Source of the DNA: Levilactobacillus tujiorum
GTDB lineage: Bacteria > Bacillota > Bacilli > Lactobacillales > Lactobacillaceae
NCBI RefSeq assembly: GCF_012641185.1
Contig: NZ_JAAXLK010000015.1
Location: forward strand, 1 to 64,000
Reading direction: 5' to 3'
DNA: 64,000 bases
Shown: positions 15,359 through 22,966 of the stretch, piece by piece
Position numbering within the stretch: position 1 is the first letter of the stretch
How the letters are laid out: every line of letters starts with the position of its first letter
Position numbers and translations under genes: made by a program
Notes under the pieces: generated by a model
The model's database searches: none
Told to the model about the DNA's origin: nothing
The model's input: only the letters and a program-made list of their open reading frames with translations

Positions 15359-15796
15359 TTAATTATTTACTGACGAGGTCGCTTTTGTTTTACGAAAGAC
15401 AAACCATTTACTGAAGAAGTAGTTTGCTAATACAACCACCACTTGATCAACTAGCTTCGTCAACATCTCGTTTTGCGATAGTAGCGAAACCCCAATCCAC
15501 ATGATCCCCTCATCCATGATCAAGGTTGCTGCTCGTACCGAAAAGAACGTGACAATCTCACGTCCCAGCGCGCCAAAGGTGGTGAAGTGCGAATGGAAAA
15601 CCCAAACCCGATTCGTCAAGTAAGCAAAGAGCACGGAGACAAACCAGGCGACCGCGGTGCCAATTTGGTAATTCCAGTGCCATAGACTGGAAGTCACGAA
15701 AAAGACCACCAGGTTGACTAACGTTGTTAGGCCCCCAAAGAATAGATAAGCAATGACGCTTTTGTATTTATCATAGAGTTGTAGTAGTTGCTTCAT
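15359..15796 (-). CDS. GtrA family membrane protein
   Basis: A 145-residue protein with four membrane helices at about 15-35, 40-62, 80-100 and 108-128. The first helices (VIAYLFFGGLTTLVNLVVFF) and the third-segment loop match the GtrA family, thought to flip undecaprenyl-linked sugars or to help glycosylate surface polymers. The ATG has GGGAGGA 5 bases upstream. It is a single gene; no glycosyltransferase is adjacent, so the partner must be elsewhere. Confidence 0.85.
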   Translation of the reverse strand: MKQLLQLYDKYKSVIAYLFFGGLTTLVNLVVFFVTSSLWHWNYQIGTAVAWFVSVLFAYLTNRVWVFHSHFTTFGALGREIVTFFSVRAATLIMDEGIMWIGVSLLSQNEMLTKLVDQVVVVLANYFFSKWFVFRKTKATSSVNN

Positions 15797-16036
15797 AAAA
15801 ATCCTCCCTGGAATGAACCCTCGTCAATCTTTGTTATAACTGATATTTGGAAACGACACAAGTCCAATCTCCGATTCGATAGAAAAAGTTAAGGGTTCAG
15901 GTAGTTAACGAACTCTGCCTAGTGACTGGGTTTGTGTTTAAGCTGCAAGTTTGTCGTTGTCATGGGCGTGGTGGTGTGTTTGTTGACTCATAAGTTAAAG
16001 TAATTTATTTAATCGCACCAATACGCTACAATCCAA

Positions 16037-16072
16037 TTAAAAACACCACCCCGACAACGCCGAGATGGTGTT
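16037..16072 (-). terminator. Terminator downstream of folT
   Basis: On the minus strand AACACCA (16072-16066) pairs with TGGTGTT (16048-16042), with an inner CTCG/CGGG pairing, followed by TTTTTAATT. Confidence 0.7.
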
Positions 16073-16082
16073 CGTTTGACTA

Positions 16083-16616
16083 TTAAAGTTTTAAACGTTG
16101 CTGAATCAGCGCAACCACGTGACTCTTGAAAAGCCAGTAGAGTAAAACCACCTGAATCGGGGTCATAATCCCCTGTTTAAGCAACCTGATGGGGAACAAG
16201 CCCCAGAACGGTGTCTTATACATGATCGCCACCCACAGTGTGTTTAACAGTGCGTTGATCACGACTGAGATAACTACTTGCGCCACAATAATCCGGGTCC
16301 AGCTAGCGGGTTGCCGATATAAGAATAAGGCATAAATTAACGATCCAAGAATTGCAGATACCGTAAAACCGATGAAAAACGGCCCACCCGACATCAGAGT
16401 TCCAATAACATCAACCAGTGCAGCGGTCATCATCCCCCACCAGGGGCCAAATAACCGGGCAATCAACGCCGCCACCAGAAACGTGAAGCTAAACTTCAAG
16501 AATGCTGGTCCCACCGAAAAACTCTTGATCACCAATTGTAAGGCCATCAATAAGCCCATCGTGACCAAACTCAACGTACTCAGCCTTGGCAGCCGAGTTT
16601 CTACCGTCATCTTCAA
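16083..16616 (-). CDS. folT: Folate-family ECF transporter S component
   Basis: A membrane S component of about 177 residues that captures folate and works with the shared EcfA/A'/T module. Six helices are visible. The segment LKFSFTFLVAALIARLFGPWWGMMTAALVDVIGTLM, with the FMN/folate-type G-P-x-x-G-x-x-x-A loop, and the later FPIRLLKQGIMTPIQVVLLYWL are typical FolT features. AGGAG at 16630-16626 abuts the ATG at 16625, so that start is unlikely. TTG 16616 (9-base gap) is used here, and ATG 16610 is another option. The THF riboswitch upstream confirms the folate assignment. A terminator follows. Confidence 0.85.
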   Translation of the reverse strand: MKMTVETRLPRLSTLSLVTMGLLMALQLVIKSFSVGPAFLKFSFTFLVAALIARLFGPWWGMMTAALVDVIGTLMSGGPFFIGFTVSAILGSLIYALFLYRQPASWTRIIVAQVVISVVINALLNTLWVAIMYKTPFWGLFPIRLLKQGIMTPIQVVLLYWLFKSHVVALIQQRLKL

Positions 16617-16633
16617 TTCAGACATCTCCTAAG

Positions 16634-16744
16634 GGAGTTGCCACATCGCTGCGGCCAATGCGGAAATAAAATCGCGGGCCAATTGCCCTTCGTCCGGCGT
16701 TCACATTGCGTTCCACCAGCACTTGACGCTTTATTTCCTACTCC
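16634..16744 (-). promoter_or_regulatory. THF (folT) riboswitch
   Basis: Read on the minus strand, P1 is GGAGT (16744-16740) with ACTCC (16638-16634). The next helix is GGAAATAAA (16738-16730) with TTTATTTCC (16670-16662). Between them lies the conserved core CGGACGAAGGGC (16696-16685) facing GCCCGCGA (16679-16672), plus the GCGTCAAGTGCTGGTGG arm. These match the tetrahydrofolate-sensing folT motif as I remember it. The 3' P1 strand CTCC can instead pair with the ribosome site GGAG only four bases downstream, so translation control is likely. The gene behind it is folT. Confidence 0.85.
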
Positions 16745-16798
16745 GTAAATTTTAATTACAGCAACTAGCTTACCATATCCACTTAGAAGATGCACGCT

Positions 16799-17665
16799 TT
16801 ACGCACGGTCAAAATCTTTAAGCCACGCCAAAGCCAGCGCCTTTTCTCCCAAATGCGTCCCAATCACGGGGCCAAAGTAAGAGCGCTCCACCGGAATCTC
16901 TGGGTACTGGGTGGCAATCTTATTTGCCCACGCTTGACCAGCATCGGGGTCATTGGCATCTAACACCAAGGCACGTAACGGATAGTCGACCTTAGCCTGT
17001 GCTTCGACAAATAAGTCTTCCACCCGCGCTAGGGCCTTCTTCCGCGACCGGACCTTCTCAAAGGCCACAATCTCATGGGTCTCATCATCAAACGTCAGCA
17101 AGGGTTTAATCCGCAATACACTGCCGATAAACCCAGACGCATTGGATAGTCGACCACCCCGCACTAAATTTTGGAGGTCATCGACGACGAAGTATTCACC
17201 GATCGTTGACCGCAAATCATCTAAACGGGCGATGATCTCATCGGGATCGGCTCCCTTGTCTGCCATTCGTGAGGCTTCAATTGCCAGATAGCCCATCAGT
17301 TTGACCGTGATTTGTGAGTCATAAGGAATGACCTTAATATTTTCAATGGTTGGTGCTAACGCCTTCAATTGGTTCACAAAGCCAGAAATCGTGCTGGCCA
17401 GATGAATACTAATCACGGCGTCGTACCCTTCATCAGCTAACTGGTCATATAAGTTGATCATTTCGCCTAATGGCGGTTGCGAGGTGCTGGGAAATGACTT
17501 GGAGTTGCGTAACCGTTCGTAAAATTCGCTCGTGGTAATATCAACATCTTCATCATAGGAGCGACCATCAATGATCACCGGAATTGGTACGACGTGAATG
17601 TGATACCGCTCGACCTCTTCTGCGGACAAATAGCTGGTACTATCGGTGACCACAGCAATCTTCAT
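16799..17665 (-). CDS. DegV family fatty-acid-binding protein
   Basis: A 288-residue DegV/FakB-type protein. The start MKIAVVTDSTSYLSAEEVERYHIHVVPIPVIIDG and the segments SFPSTSQPPLGEMINLYDQL and IHLASTISGFVNQLK (both lining the fatty-acid pocket) are family signatures. RGGRLSNASGFIGSVLRIKPLLTFD and the final ERSYFGPVIGTHLGEKALALAW complete the C-terminal domain. It presents fatty acids to the FakA kinase for incorporation into phospholipid. GTGGGGGT lies before the ATG. Monocistronic as far as can be seen. Confidence 0.85.
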   Translation of the reverse strand: MKIAVVTDSTSYLSAEEVERYHIHVVPIPVIIDGRSYDEDVDITTSEFYERLRNSKSFPSTSQPPLGEMINLYDQLADEGYDAVISIHLASTISGFVNQLKALAPTIENIKVIPYDSQITVKLMGYLAIEASRMADKGADPDEIIARLDDLRSTIGEYFVVDDLQNLVRGGRLSNASGFIGSVLRIKPLLTFDDETHEIVAFEKVRSRKKALARVEDLFVEAQAKVDYPLRALVLDANDPDAGQAWANKIATQYPEIPVERSYFGPVIGTHLGEKALALAWLKDFDRA

Positions 17666-17724
17666 GTTTATACCCCCACATTATCTTTGGTTTAGAATAG
17701 ATCATCATTGCTAATAACATTTTG

Positions 17725-17758
17725 AATGGTCACATCCCCAGTAGCGGGCGTGACCATT
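17725..17758 (-). terminator. Inverted repeat downstream of the UMF1 transporter gene
   Basis: AATGGTCAC (17725-17733) and GTGACCATT (17750-17758) form a perfect 9-bp stem with a 16-base loop. On the minus strand it is followed by CAAAATG rather than a clean T run, so it is only a candidate terminator for the transporter/phosphodiesterase pair. Confidence 0.4.
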
Positions 17759-17877
17759 CCGTCGGCTGACCTGATCTTACGGCCGAGCCATTCGCCTCAT
17801 TCAAGGCGCTTCTTTAATCAATTTTTGCGACTAAATTAAGTTTCAGAAACTAGAATACCATAAATTGCCTAACCCGA

Positions 17878-19125
17878 CTAGGATTTGTCTACCATAGTTC
17901 GCGGAATTGTCAGAAAAATCAGCAATCCCAACACAAACAAGATCGACAACGATGCCGCGCCAATTCTCGACTGACCCGTCATCTGTGTGACGACCCCGAC
18001 TAATATTGGCCCGAGGACGGCAGAAAACTTACCTAGGATATTGTAGAAACCGAAGAACTCACTAGACCGATCCTTGGGAACCAACTGCGCAAAGTACGAC
18101 CGCGACAGGGCTTGAATGCCGCCCTGACTGGTCCCGACTAACACCGCCAGAATCCAGAAATCCGTGGTCGTTTTCAGATTCAATGCATCTAGACAAATCA
18201 CCAGATACACCACAATTGCCACTAAAATCCCCGTACGCGTACTGGTCTTGCCGGCGAGCCACCCATACAAGATGGAGAACGGAAAGGCCACCAACTGAAC
18301 GACCAGCAGCACCAGAATCAAAGTGGTACTCTTCACGCCAATATCCAAGCCAATCGACGTTGCCATCGTGAAGATCGTGTCCACACCATCGATGTAACAG
18401 AAGTAAGCAACCAAGAACCAGGCCAGGTACTTATGCTGACGTAAATGTAGAATCGTTTGCCAGACACGATGCCAACTCTGCCGTAATGGTGCTGCGGTGG
18501 TATTGAGGGCATGACGTTGCTGGACATTTCGTTGAAATGGCAAGTAAAAGGCGAGCCACCAAACGGCAGCTAATGCAAAACCCCAACGTGCCACGCCTAG
18601 ACTAGACAATTGACCAAAACCATTCGTAAATTCCAACACCATGAACAGCAAGAAGGCAATGACCCCGCCTAAATAGCCGAAGCCGTAGCCGACACTAGAG
18701 AGGCGATCCATTTGCCGGTTATCACTAACATCTGTGAGAAAACTGTCATAAAACAAGTTCCCCCCCGAATAGCCCAAGACCGACAGCACGTAGATCACCA
18801 GTAACCACTGCCACTGATTAGAGGGTAATAGTGCTAACCCGATGGTCATCACCATCCCCAGACTAGCGAATCCCGTGAGTAAACGTTTCTTATAGCCCTG
18901 GTAATCAGCCAGTGCCCCTAGAAATGGTGCCAATACCGCGACCAGCAACGTCCCAAAGCTATTCGCATAGCCCCAATAGGCCGTTGCATTGGCCGCCGCG
19001 ACACCACTACTCTCGGCAACACCCTTAAAGTAAATCGGCAAGACGGCCGTCGTCACAATGATCCCGTAGCCAGAATTCGCCCAATCATAGAAGATCCAGC
19101 TCCACTGCTCTTTATTGAACGCCAT
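17878..19125 (-). CDS. UMF1-type MFS transporter
   Basis: A 415-residue transporter with about 12 helices. The start FNKEQWSWIFYDWANSGYGIIVTTAVLPIYF is the UMF1/Atg22-like signature. Later motifs are PFLGALADYQGYKKR (loop 2-3) and GTSQGGIQALSRSYFAQLVPKDRSSEFFGFYN (the most conserved family stretch). The substrate is unknown; Atg22 in yeast exports amino acids from the vacuole. It overlaps the 3' end of the phosphodiesterase gene by 14 bases and carries its own GGAGG, so the two form an operon. Confidence 0.8.
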   Translation of the reverse strand: MAFNKEQWSWIFYDWANSGYGIIVTTAVLPIYFKGVAESSGVAAANATAYWGYANSFGTLLVAVLAPFLGALADYQGYKKRLLTGFASLGMVMTIGLALLPSNQWQWLLVIYVLSVLGYSGGNLFYDSFLTDVSDNRQMDRLSSVGYGFGYLGGVIAFLLFMVLEFTNGFGQLSSLGVARWGFALAAVWWLAFYLPFQRNVQQRHALNTTAAPLRQSWHRVWQTILHLRQHKYLAWFLVAYFCYIDGVDTIFTMATSIGLDIGVKSTTLILVLLVVQLVAFPFSILYGWLAGKTSTRTGILVAIVVYLVICLDALNLKTTTDFWILAVLVGTSQGGIQALSRSYFAQLVPKDRSSEFFGFYNILGKFSAVLGPILVGVVTQMTGQSRIGAASLSILFVLGLLIFLTIPRTMVDKS

Positions 19126-20422
19126 CTTGGGCCTCCTTCAACGCTGCCGTCAGCACTTGCCCCGGGAGTGTCTCTGGAAATTGAACATTTAACAATTTAG
19201 CAAAGGTGGGCGCTTCATCAATTAGCCGCGCCTCTTCGATGGTCTCATGCGCTTTAATGGCCGGACCGTTCAGCACCAAGGTGGTGAAGTAGTCGGGCTT
19301 ATCCGGGTCATAGCCGTGCACGCCATGGTACCGATCGGGTTGTCCCAGACTAGCTGGATCAACTGGCTCCACCGTTGCTGGGCGCTGCGCTTCGTCCGTG
19401 AAGTAATACCCCGACTGTGCCTCCACCATAAATTGGCAGTGCGGATCAGCACCCCGTTTAGCCGCAGCCTGACCCGTGATGACCCGTTCAATCCCGGGCG
19501 TCTGTTCCAGCAACCGTTGCAAGTTCTGCTTATCCGCAAAGTTACGCGTATAGATATAGCTACTCCCGTCACAGGACTTCGCCCAAACGTGCCAATCAGC
19601 TCGTACCGTGCCCTTAGCAGTTGACGTCAACCATCCCCGCTGCGCAAAGGCCCGGTTCAAATGAATCATGTGATCCACGTTAATCTGATAGTGATCACCC
19701 AACACGGCGAAATTGGTCGTCGCAAACGTCCCGGCAGCGATCGTCGCATCGATTAATTTGCCAACCCGGGCATCCAAGCGTTTTAACGCCGCCATCGCTT
19801 CCGCAGACCGTACGCCATAACGATGCCGCATACTGTCCATGTCCACGAGATGAATCAAGGTCAGCGCTGGCTTCTTATGAACGATGGTATCCGCCGCACA
19901 TGCGGTAATGAAGTTATCCAATTCGGGCTGCTGAATGCCCCGACGCAAGTGCCCATATTTCTGATTCATCCGCAGCAAGAAGGCCGGACTGCTAGCCTTC
20001 AGGGAGACGAGCACCTGATTCGTCCAAATGCGATTAGGAAAAATCTCTGCTAAATTATATGTAATCTTGCTGCCCGCCGTAACCGGCCATAAGAAAGCCG
20101 CGGTCTTCCGATGCTGCTGCCGGACTAAGTCATAAAGCGTGGGTACCTTCACCGCTCGTTGGTACCAGTACCAATCCGGGGACTGCCGTTGCGGCTGCAT
20201 CTTGGTATTGTTGATCACACCATGGACTGCCGGATACTGCCCCGTAATAATGGTCGTATGCGACGGATACGTCAGGGTGGGATAGATACCCCGAACCTTA
20301 TTGACACGCGTCCCAGTGACCACCAAACGTCTTAGATTCGGTAGCTCATCTAAATGTTCATCCAAATCTCGACTACCCATTGCGTCTAAAGAAATCACAA
20401 CTAAACTTTGCTGAATAATCAC
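19112..20422 (-). CDS. Alkaline-phosphatase-superfamily phosphodiesterase/pyrophosphatase
   Basis: A 436-residue enzyme of the nucleotide pyrophosphatase/phosphodiesterase type. Metal-binding Asp is in LVVISLDAMGSRD (about 13), the threonine nucleophile in IYPTLTYPSHTTIITGQYPAVHGVINN (about 50), metal residues in LIHLVDMDSMRHRYG and VLGDHYQINVDH, and the final histidine in RYHGVHGYDPDKPDYFT. No signal peptide is present, so it acts in the cytosol. The GTG start at 20422 has AAGGAG only three bases upstream, so the true start could differ slightly. It is transcribed before the UMF1 transporter with a 14-base overlap. Confidence 0.8.
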   Translation of the reverse strand: MIIQQSLVVISLDAMGSRDLDEHLDELPNLRRLVVTGTRVNKVRGIYPTLTYPSHTTIITGQYPAVHGVINNTKMQPQRQSPDWYWYQRAVKVPTLYDLVRQQHRKTAAFLWPVTAGSKITYNLAEIFPNRIWTNQVLVSLKASSPAFLLRMNQKYGHLRRGIQQPELDNFITACAADTIVHKKPALTLIHLVDMDSMRHRYGVRSAEAMAALKRLDARVGKLIDATIAAGTFATTNFAVLGDHYQINVDHMIHLNRAFAQRGWLTSTAKGTVRADWHVWAKSCDGSSYIYTRNFADKQNLQRLLEQTPGIERVITGQAAAKRGADPHCQFMVEAQSGYYFTDEAQRPATVEPVDPASLGQPDRYHGVHGYDPDKPDYFTTLVLNGPAIKAHETIEEARLIDEAPTFAKLLNVQFPETLPGQVLTAALKEAQDGVQ

Positions 20423-20444
20423 TCACTCCTTACACTCAACCAAC

Positions 20445-20876
20445 TTATAATTCTTTGACCGTCCGTTGTCGATCCATGCTTTTATCGAGCCGGTTCAATA
20501 ATATTTGTAGTAAATTACGTTCATCGGTTGACCAGTGTTCAAAGACCTCATCGGATAAAGCCTCAAACGCGGTATTAATAGTCGCCGCCGTTTCGGTCCC
20601 ACTGGCCGTGATTGTATAGACCAACTGACGCTTGTCCCGACCAATGGCCTTCTTGGTCACCATCTCTTTGGCCACTAAGCCTTTGAGTTGCCGACTCAAC
20701 GTTGATGTATCTAATTTAGTCTTTTGCGCAAGAATCTCTTGGGTATTCTCACCGCCCCCAATATGGTCCAGTAACTGCCACTCGGATACGGTAAGCTGAT
20801 GTTGCTTGGTCATCCGTTGCAACAACGTTTGCTGCACTTTATTGATGGCCATTAACGCCGCTAAACTGGATTTCAT
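20445..20876 (-). CDS. MarR family transcriptional regulator
   Basis: A 143-residue MarR-type repressor. The winged helix spans LTVSEWQLLDHIGGGENTQEILAQKTKLDTSTLSRQLKGLVAKEMVTKKAIGRDKRQLVYTIT (about 25-92), with the wing DKR motif; flanking helices form the dimer interface. AAAGGAG lies upstream of the ATG. It starts the minus-strand unit marR-phosphodiesterase-UMF1 transporter: the phosphodiesterase begins 22 bases after its stop. MarR therefore probably controls these two genes as well as itself through the dyad at 20896-20908. Confidence 0.85.
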   Translation of the reverse strand: MKSSLAALMAINKVQQTLLQRMTKQHQLTVSEWQLLDHIGGGENTQEILAQKTKLDTSTLSRQLKGLVAKEMVTKKAIGRDKRQLVYTITASGTETAATINTAFEALSDEVFEHWSTDERNLLQILLNRLDKSMDRQRTVKEL

Positions 20877-20895
20877 TTACCCTCACTCCTTTTAA

Positions 20896-20908
20896 TTGTA
20901 TTGTACAA
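20896..20908. promoter_or_regulatory. MarR operator candidate
   Basis: TTGTA-TTG-TACAA, a perfect 5-bp dyad in an AT-rich setting typical of MarR boxes, lies 20-32 bases upstream of the marR start codon. This position would block transcription when bound. Confidence 0.55.
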
Positions 20909-20983
20909 CGAATTGCTTGGCTATCACAAGTCAATTTGATGACAAGTTTTCTCAGTATTTCCAGGAAATCCAAGGAAACATCT

Positions 20984-21012
20984 TTGCACTTCAGTCGCTG
21001 GGCCGGTATACT
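20984..21012 (+). promoter_or_regulatory. Promoter of rqcH
   Basis: TTGCAC (20984-20989) and TATACT (21007-21012) are spaced by exactly 17 bases. This is a good sigma-A promoter and predicts a 5' leader of about 135 bases before rqcH. Confidence 0.7.
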
Positions 21013-21154
21013 TTAAGTTGTGTCGTTTTTAACGGTGAAAATACTGGGTCGCGGGGCTGGTTCGGTCAGCTAACTTGGAATCGGTTCAACACGATCAGTG
21101 GTCATTTAAAACAAATTCTACTATAAAAATTTTCCAGAAAGGTGTGATCATTAC

Positions 21155-22873
21155 ATGTCATTTGACGGATCCTTTACCCATGCAATGGTTCGGGAACTCA
21201 GCCAAAGCTTATCGACTGGGCGAGTCAGCAAGATTAACCAACCTTATGATAACGAAGTCGTTCTGACCATCCGTGCCAATAGTCATAATTACCCGATTCT
21301 ACTTTCGGCTAACCCGACTTACGCTCGGATTCAAGTGACGCAGATCCCCTACGTCAACCCGCCAGTTCCCACTAACTTTACAATGATTCTGCGCAAGTAT
21401 CTTCAGGGAGCTATCTTAAAGGAGATCACTCAGGTTGCTAACGACCGGGTGGTCCACCTGCACTTTACATCGCGCAACGAGTTAGGTGACCAGCAAGAAC
21501 TGCTGCTGATCATTGAAATTATGGCCCGGCACAGTAATGTTATCTTAGTCAACAGCGCTGATATGAAGATCCTCGACGCCATCAAACACGTGGGCTCTGA
21601 TCAGAACCGCTACCGGCTCTTACTCCCTGGGGCACAATATATCAATCCGCCTAAGCAAGACCTGACGGATCCCTTCACCGGCCCCCGAGTGGACCTGACG
21701 CAAACGCTACGTGATTTCCCCAATCGTGATGTGCTAGCCCAGACGTTACAGCACCAATATCAGGGACTAGGCAAGGACACGGTGGCCGCTTTAGCAACGG
21801 CACTACACGAACCGGGTGATGTCCAACAACACTTCCGCGACTTCTTTGCTGGCTTCGACCAGCCACAACCCACGCTGAGCATCTCGCCTAAGGGCAAGAC
21901 CAATTTTACGGCCTTCCCCTATCCAACGGATGGTCAACAACACCGTGCCGAAACGCTCAGCGACCTGTTAGACACGTATTACCAGGACAAGGCCGAACGT
22001 GATCGTGTTCAGCAACAAGGGAGTATCCTGATTCGCGTCGTTCGTAACGAACTCAAGAAGAACCGCAACAAGCTTAAAAAGCTACAACGGACGTTAGCCG
22101 AAACGGAAAATGCAGATGAATACCGCATCAAGGGTGAAATCCTCACCACCTACCTCAACCAAGTCGAACGCGGCCAAACTAGCGTCGCGTTGCCTAACTT
22201 CTACGACGACAACAAGCCGTTAAAAATTCAATTGAGCAATCAACTGTCGCCCAATCAAAACGCGCAGAAATACTTTAAGCGGTATCAGAAAGCTAAGAAC
22301 GCGGTTAGCTATGTGACGGAACAGCTGAAGATCACTCAAGCGGATGTGGACTATTTCGCCAACATCATGGCACAGATCGAATTGGCTGCGCCGAAAGACT
22401 TGGTCGATATCCGGCTGGAGCTTCAACAAGGTGGCTACCTGCGCGATCACGATCACCAGAAAAATCAGAAAAAGAACAAGAAGCAACGGCGGCAAAAAGT
22501 CAGCAAGCCTGATCGCTTTACCGCCAGTGACGGCACCAAGATCTCTGTGGGCAAGAACAATCTGCAAAATGACCAACTCAGCCTTCACACGGCTAAGCGG
22601 ACCGACATTTGGTTGCACGTTAAAGATATGCCGGGTTCCCATGTGATTATTCACGCGGATCATCCTAGTGACGCCACCATCTTGGAGGCTGCTAATCTCG
22701 CCGCGTACTTCTCCAAGGGGCGCGAGTCCAGTAACGTTCCCGTAGATTACCTGCCCGTTAAACGACTACACAAACCCAACGGTGCTAAACCCGGCTTCGT
22801 TATTTTCACCGGTCAACACACCGTTTATGTCACGCCTCAGAGTGATTTAGTTGAAAAACTCGCCGATAATTAA
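21155..22873 (+). CDS. rqcH: RqcH (Rqc2/NEMF homologue, NFACT protein)
   Basis: A 572-residue ribosome-quality-control protein, long annotated as fibronectin-binding protein. The NFACT-N domain (about 1-200) begins SFDGSFTHAMVRELSQSL and includes PILLSANPTYARIQVTQIPYVNPPVPTNFTMILRKYL; a long coiled coil with ELKKNRNKLKKLQRTLAETENADEYRIKGEILT lies near 290-330. A basic KNQKKNKKQRRQK linker leads to the NFACT-R RNA-binding domain (about 450-560) with LHTAKRTDIWLHVKDMPGSHVII. It binds stalled 50S subunits and adds C-terminal alanine tails to nascent chains. ATG has AGAAAGGTG upstream. Confidence 0.9.
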   Translation: MSFDGSFTHAMVRELSQSLSTGRVSKINQPYDNEVVLTIRANSHNYPILLSANPTYARIQVTQIPYVNPPVPTNFTMILRKYLQGAILKEITQVANDRVVHLHFTSRNELGDQQELLLIIEIMARHSNVILVNSADMKILDAIKHVGSDQNRYRLLLPGAQYINPPKQDLTDPFTGPRVDLTQTLRDFPNRDVLAQTLQHQYQGLGKDTVAALATALHEPGDVQQHFRDFFAGFDQPQPTLSISPKGKTNFTAFPYPTDGQQHRAETLSDLLDTYYQDKAERDRVQQQGSILIRVVRNELKKNRNKLKKLQRTLAETENADEYRIKGEILTTYLNQVERGQTSVALPNFYDDNKPLKIQLSNQLSPNQNAQKYFKRYQKAKNAVSYVTEQLKITQADVDYFANIMAQIELAAPKDLVDIRLELQQGGYLRDHDHQKNQKKNKKQRRQKVSKPDRFTASDGTKISVGKNNLQNDQLSLHTAKRTDIWLHVKDMPGSHVIIHADHPSDATILEAANLAAYFSKGRESSNVPVDYLPVKRLHKPNGAKPGFVIFTGQHTVYVTPQSDLVEKLADN

Positions 22874-22900
22874 TTTAGTTGTAACTAACAACTGATGATA

Positions 22901-22947
22901 AACAAAAAGCGTTCCATCATTTGAGCCTTGATGGAACGCTTTTTGTT
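22901..22947. terminator. Strong bidirectional terminator between rqcH and carB
   Basis: A perfect 19-bp stem (22901-22919 with 22929-22947) has the core AAAAAGCGTTCCATCA, with A and T runs on opposite sides. It serves the convergent rqcH and pyrR-carA-carB units. Confidence 0.9.
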
Positions 22948-22966
22948 ATTTACATTTATTGTTCAT

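Noticed and set aside
16613-16795. 60-residue open frame on the minus strand upstream of folT
   Set aside because: It runs through the THF riboswitch, has no family resemblance and no ribosome site; it is a by-product of the structured leader.
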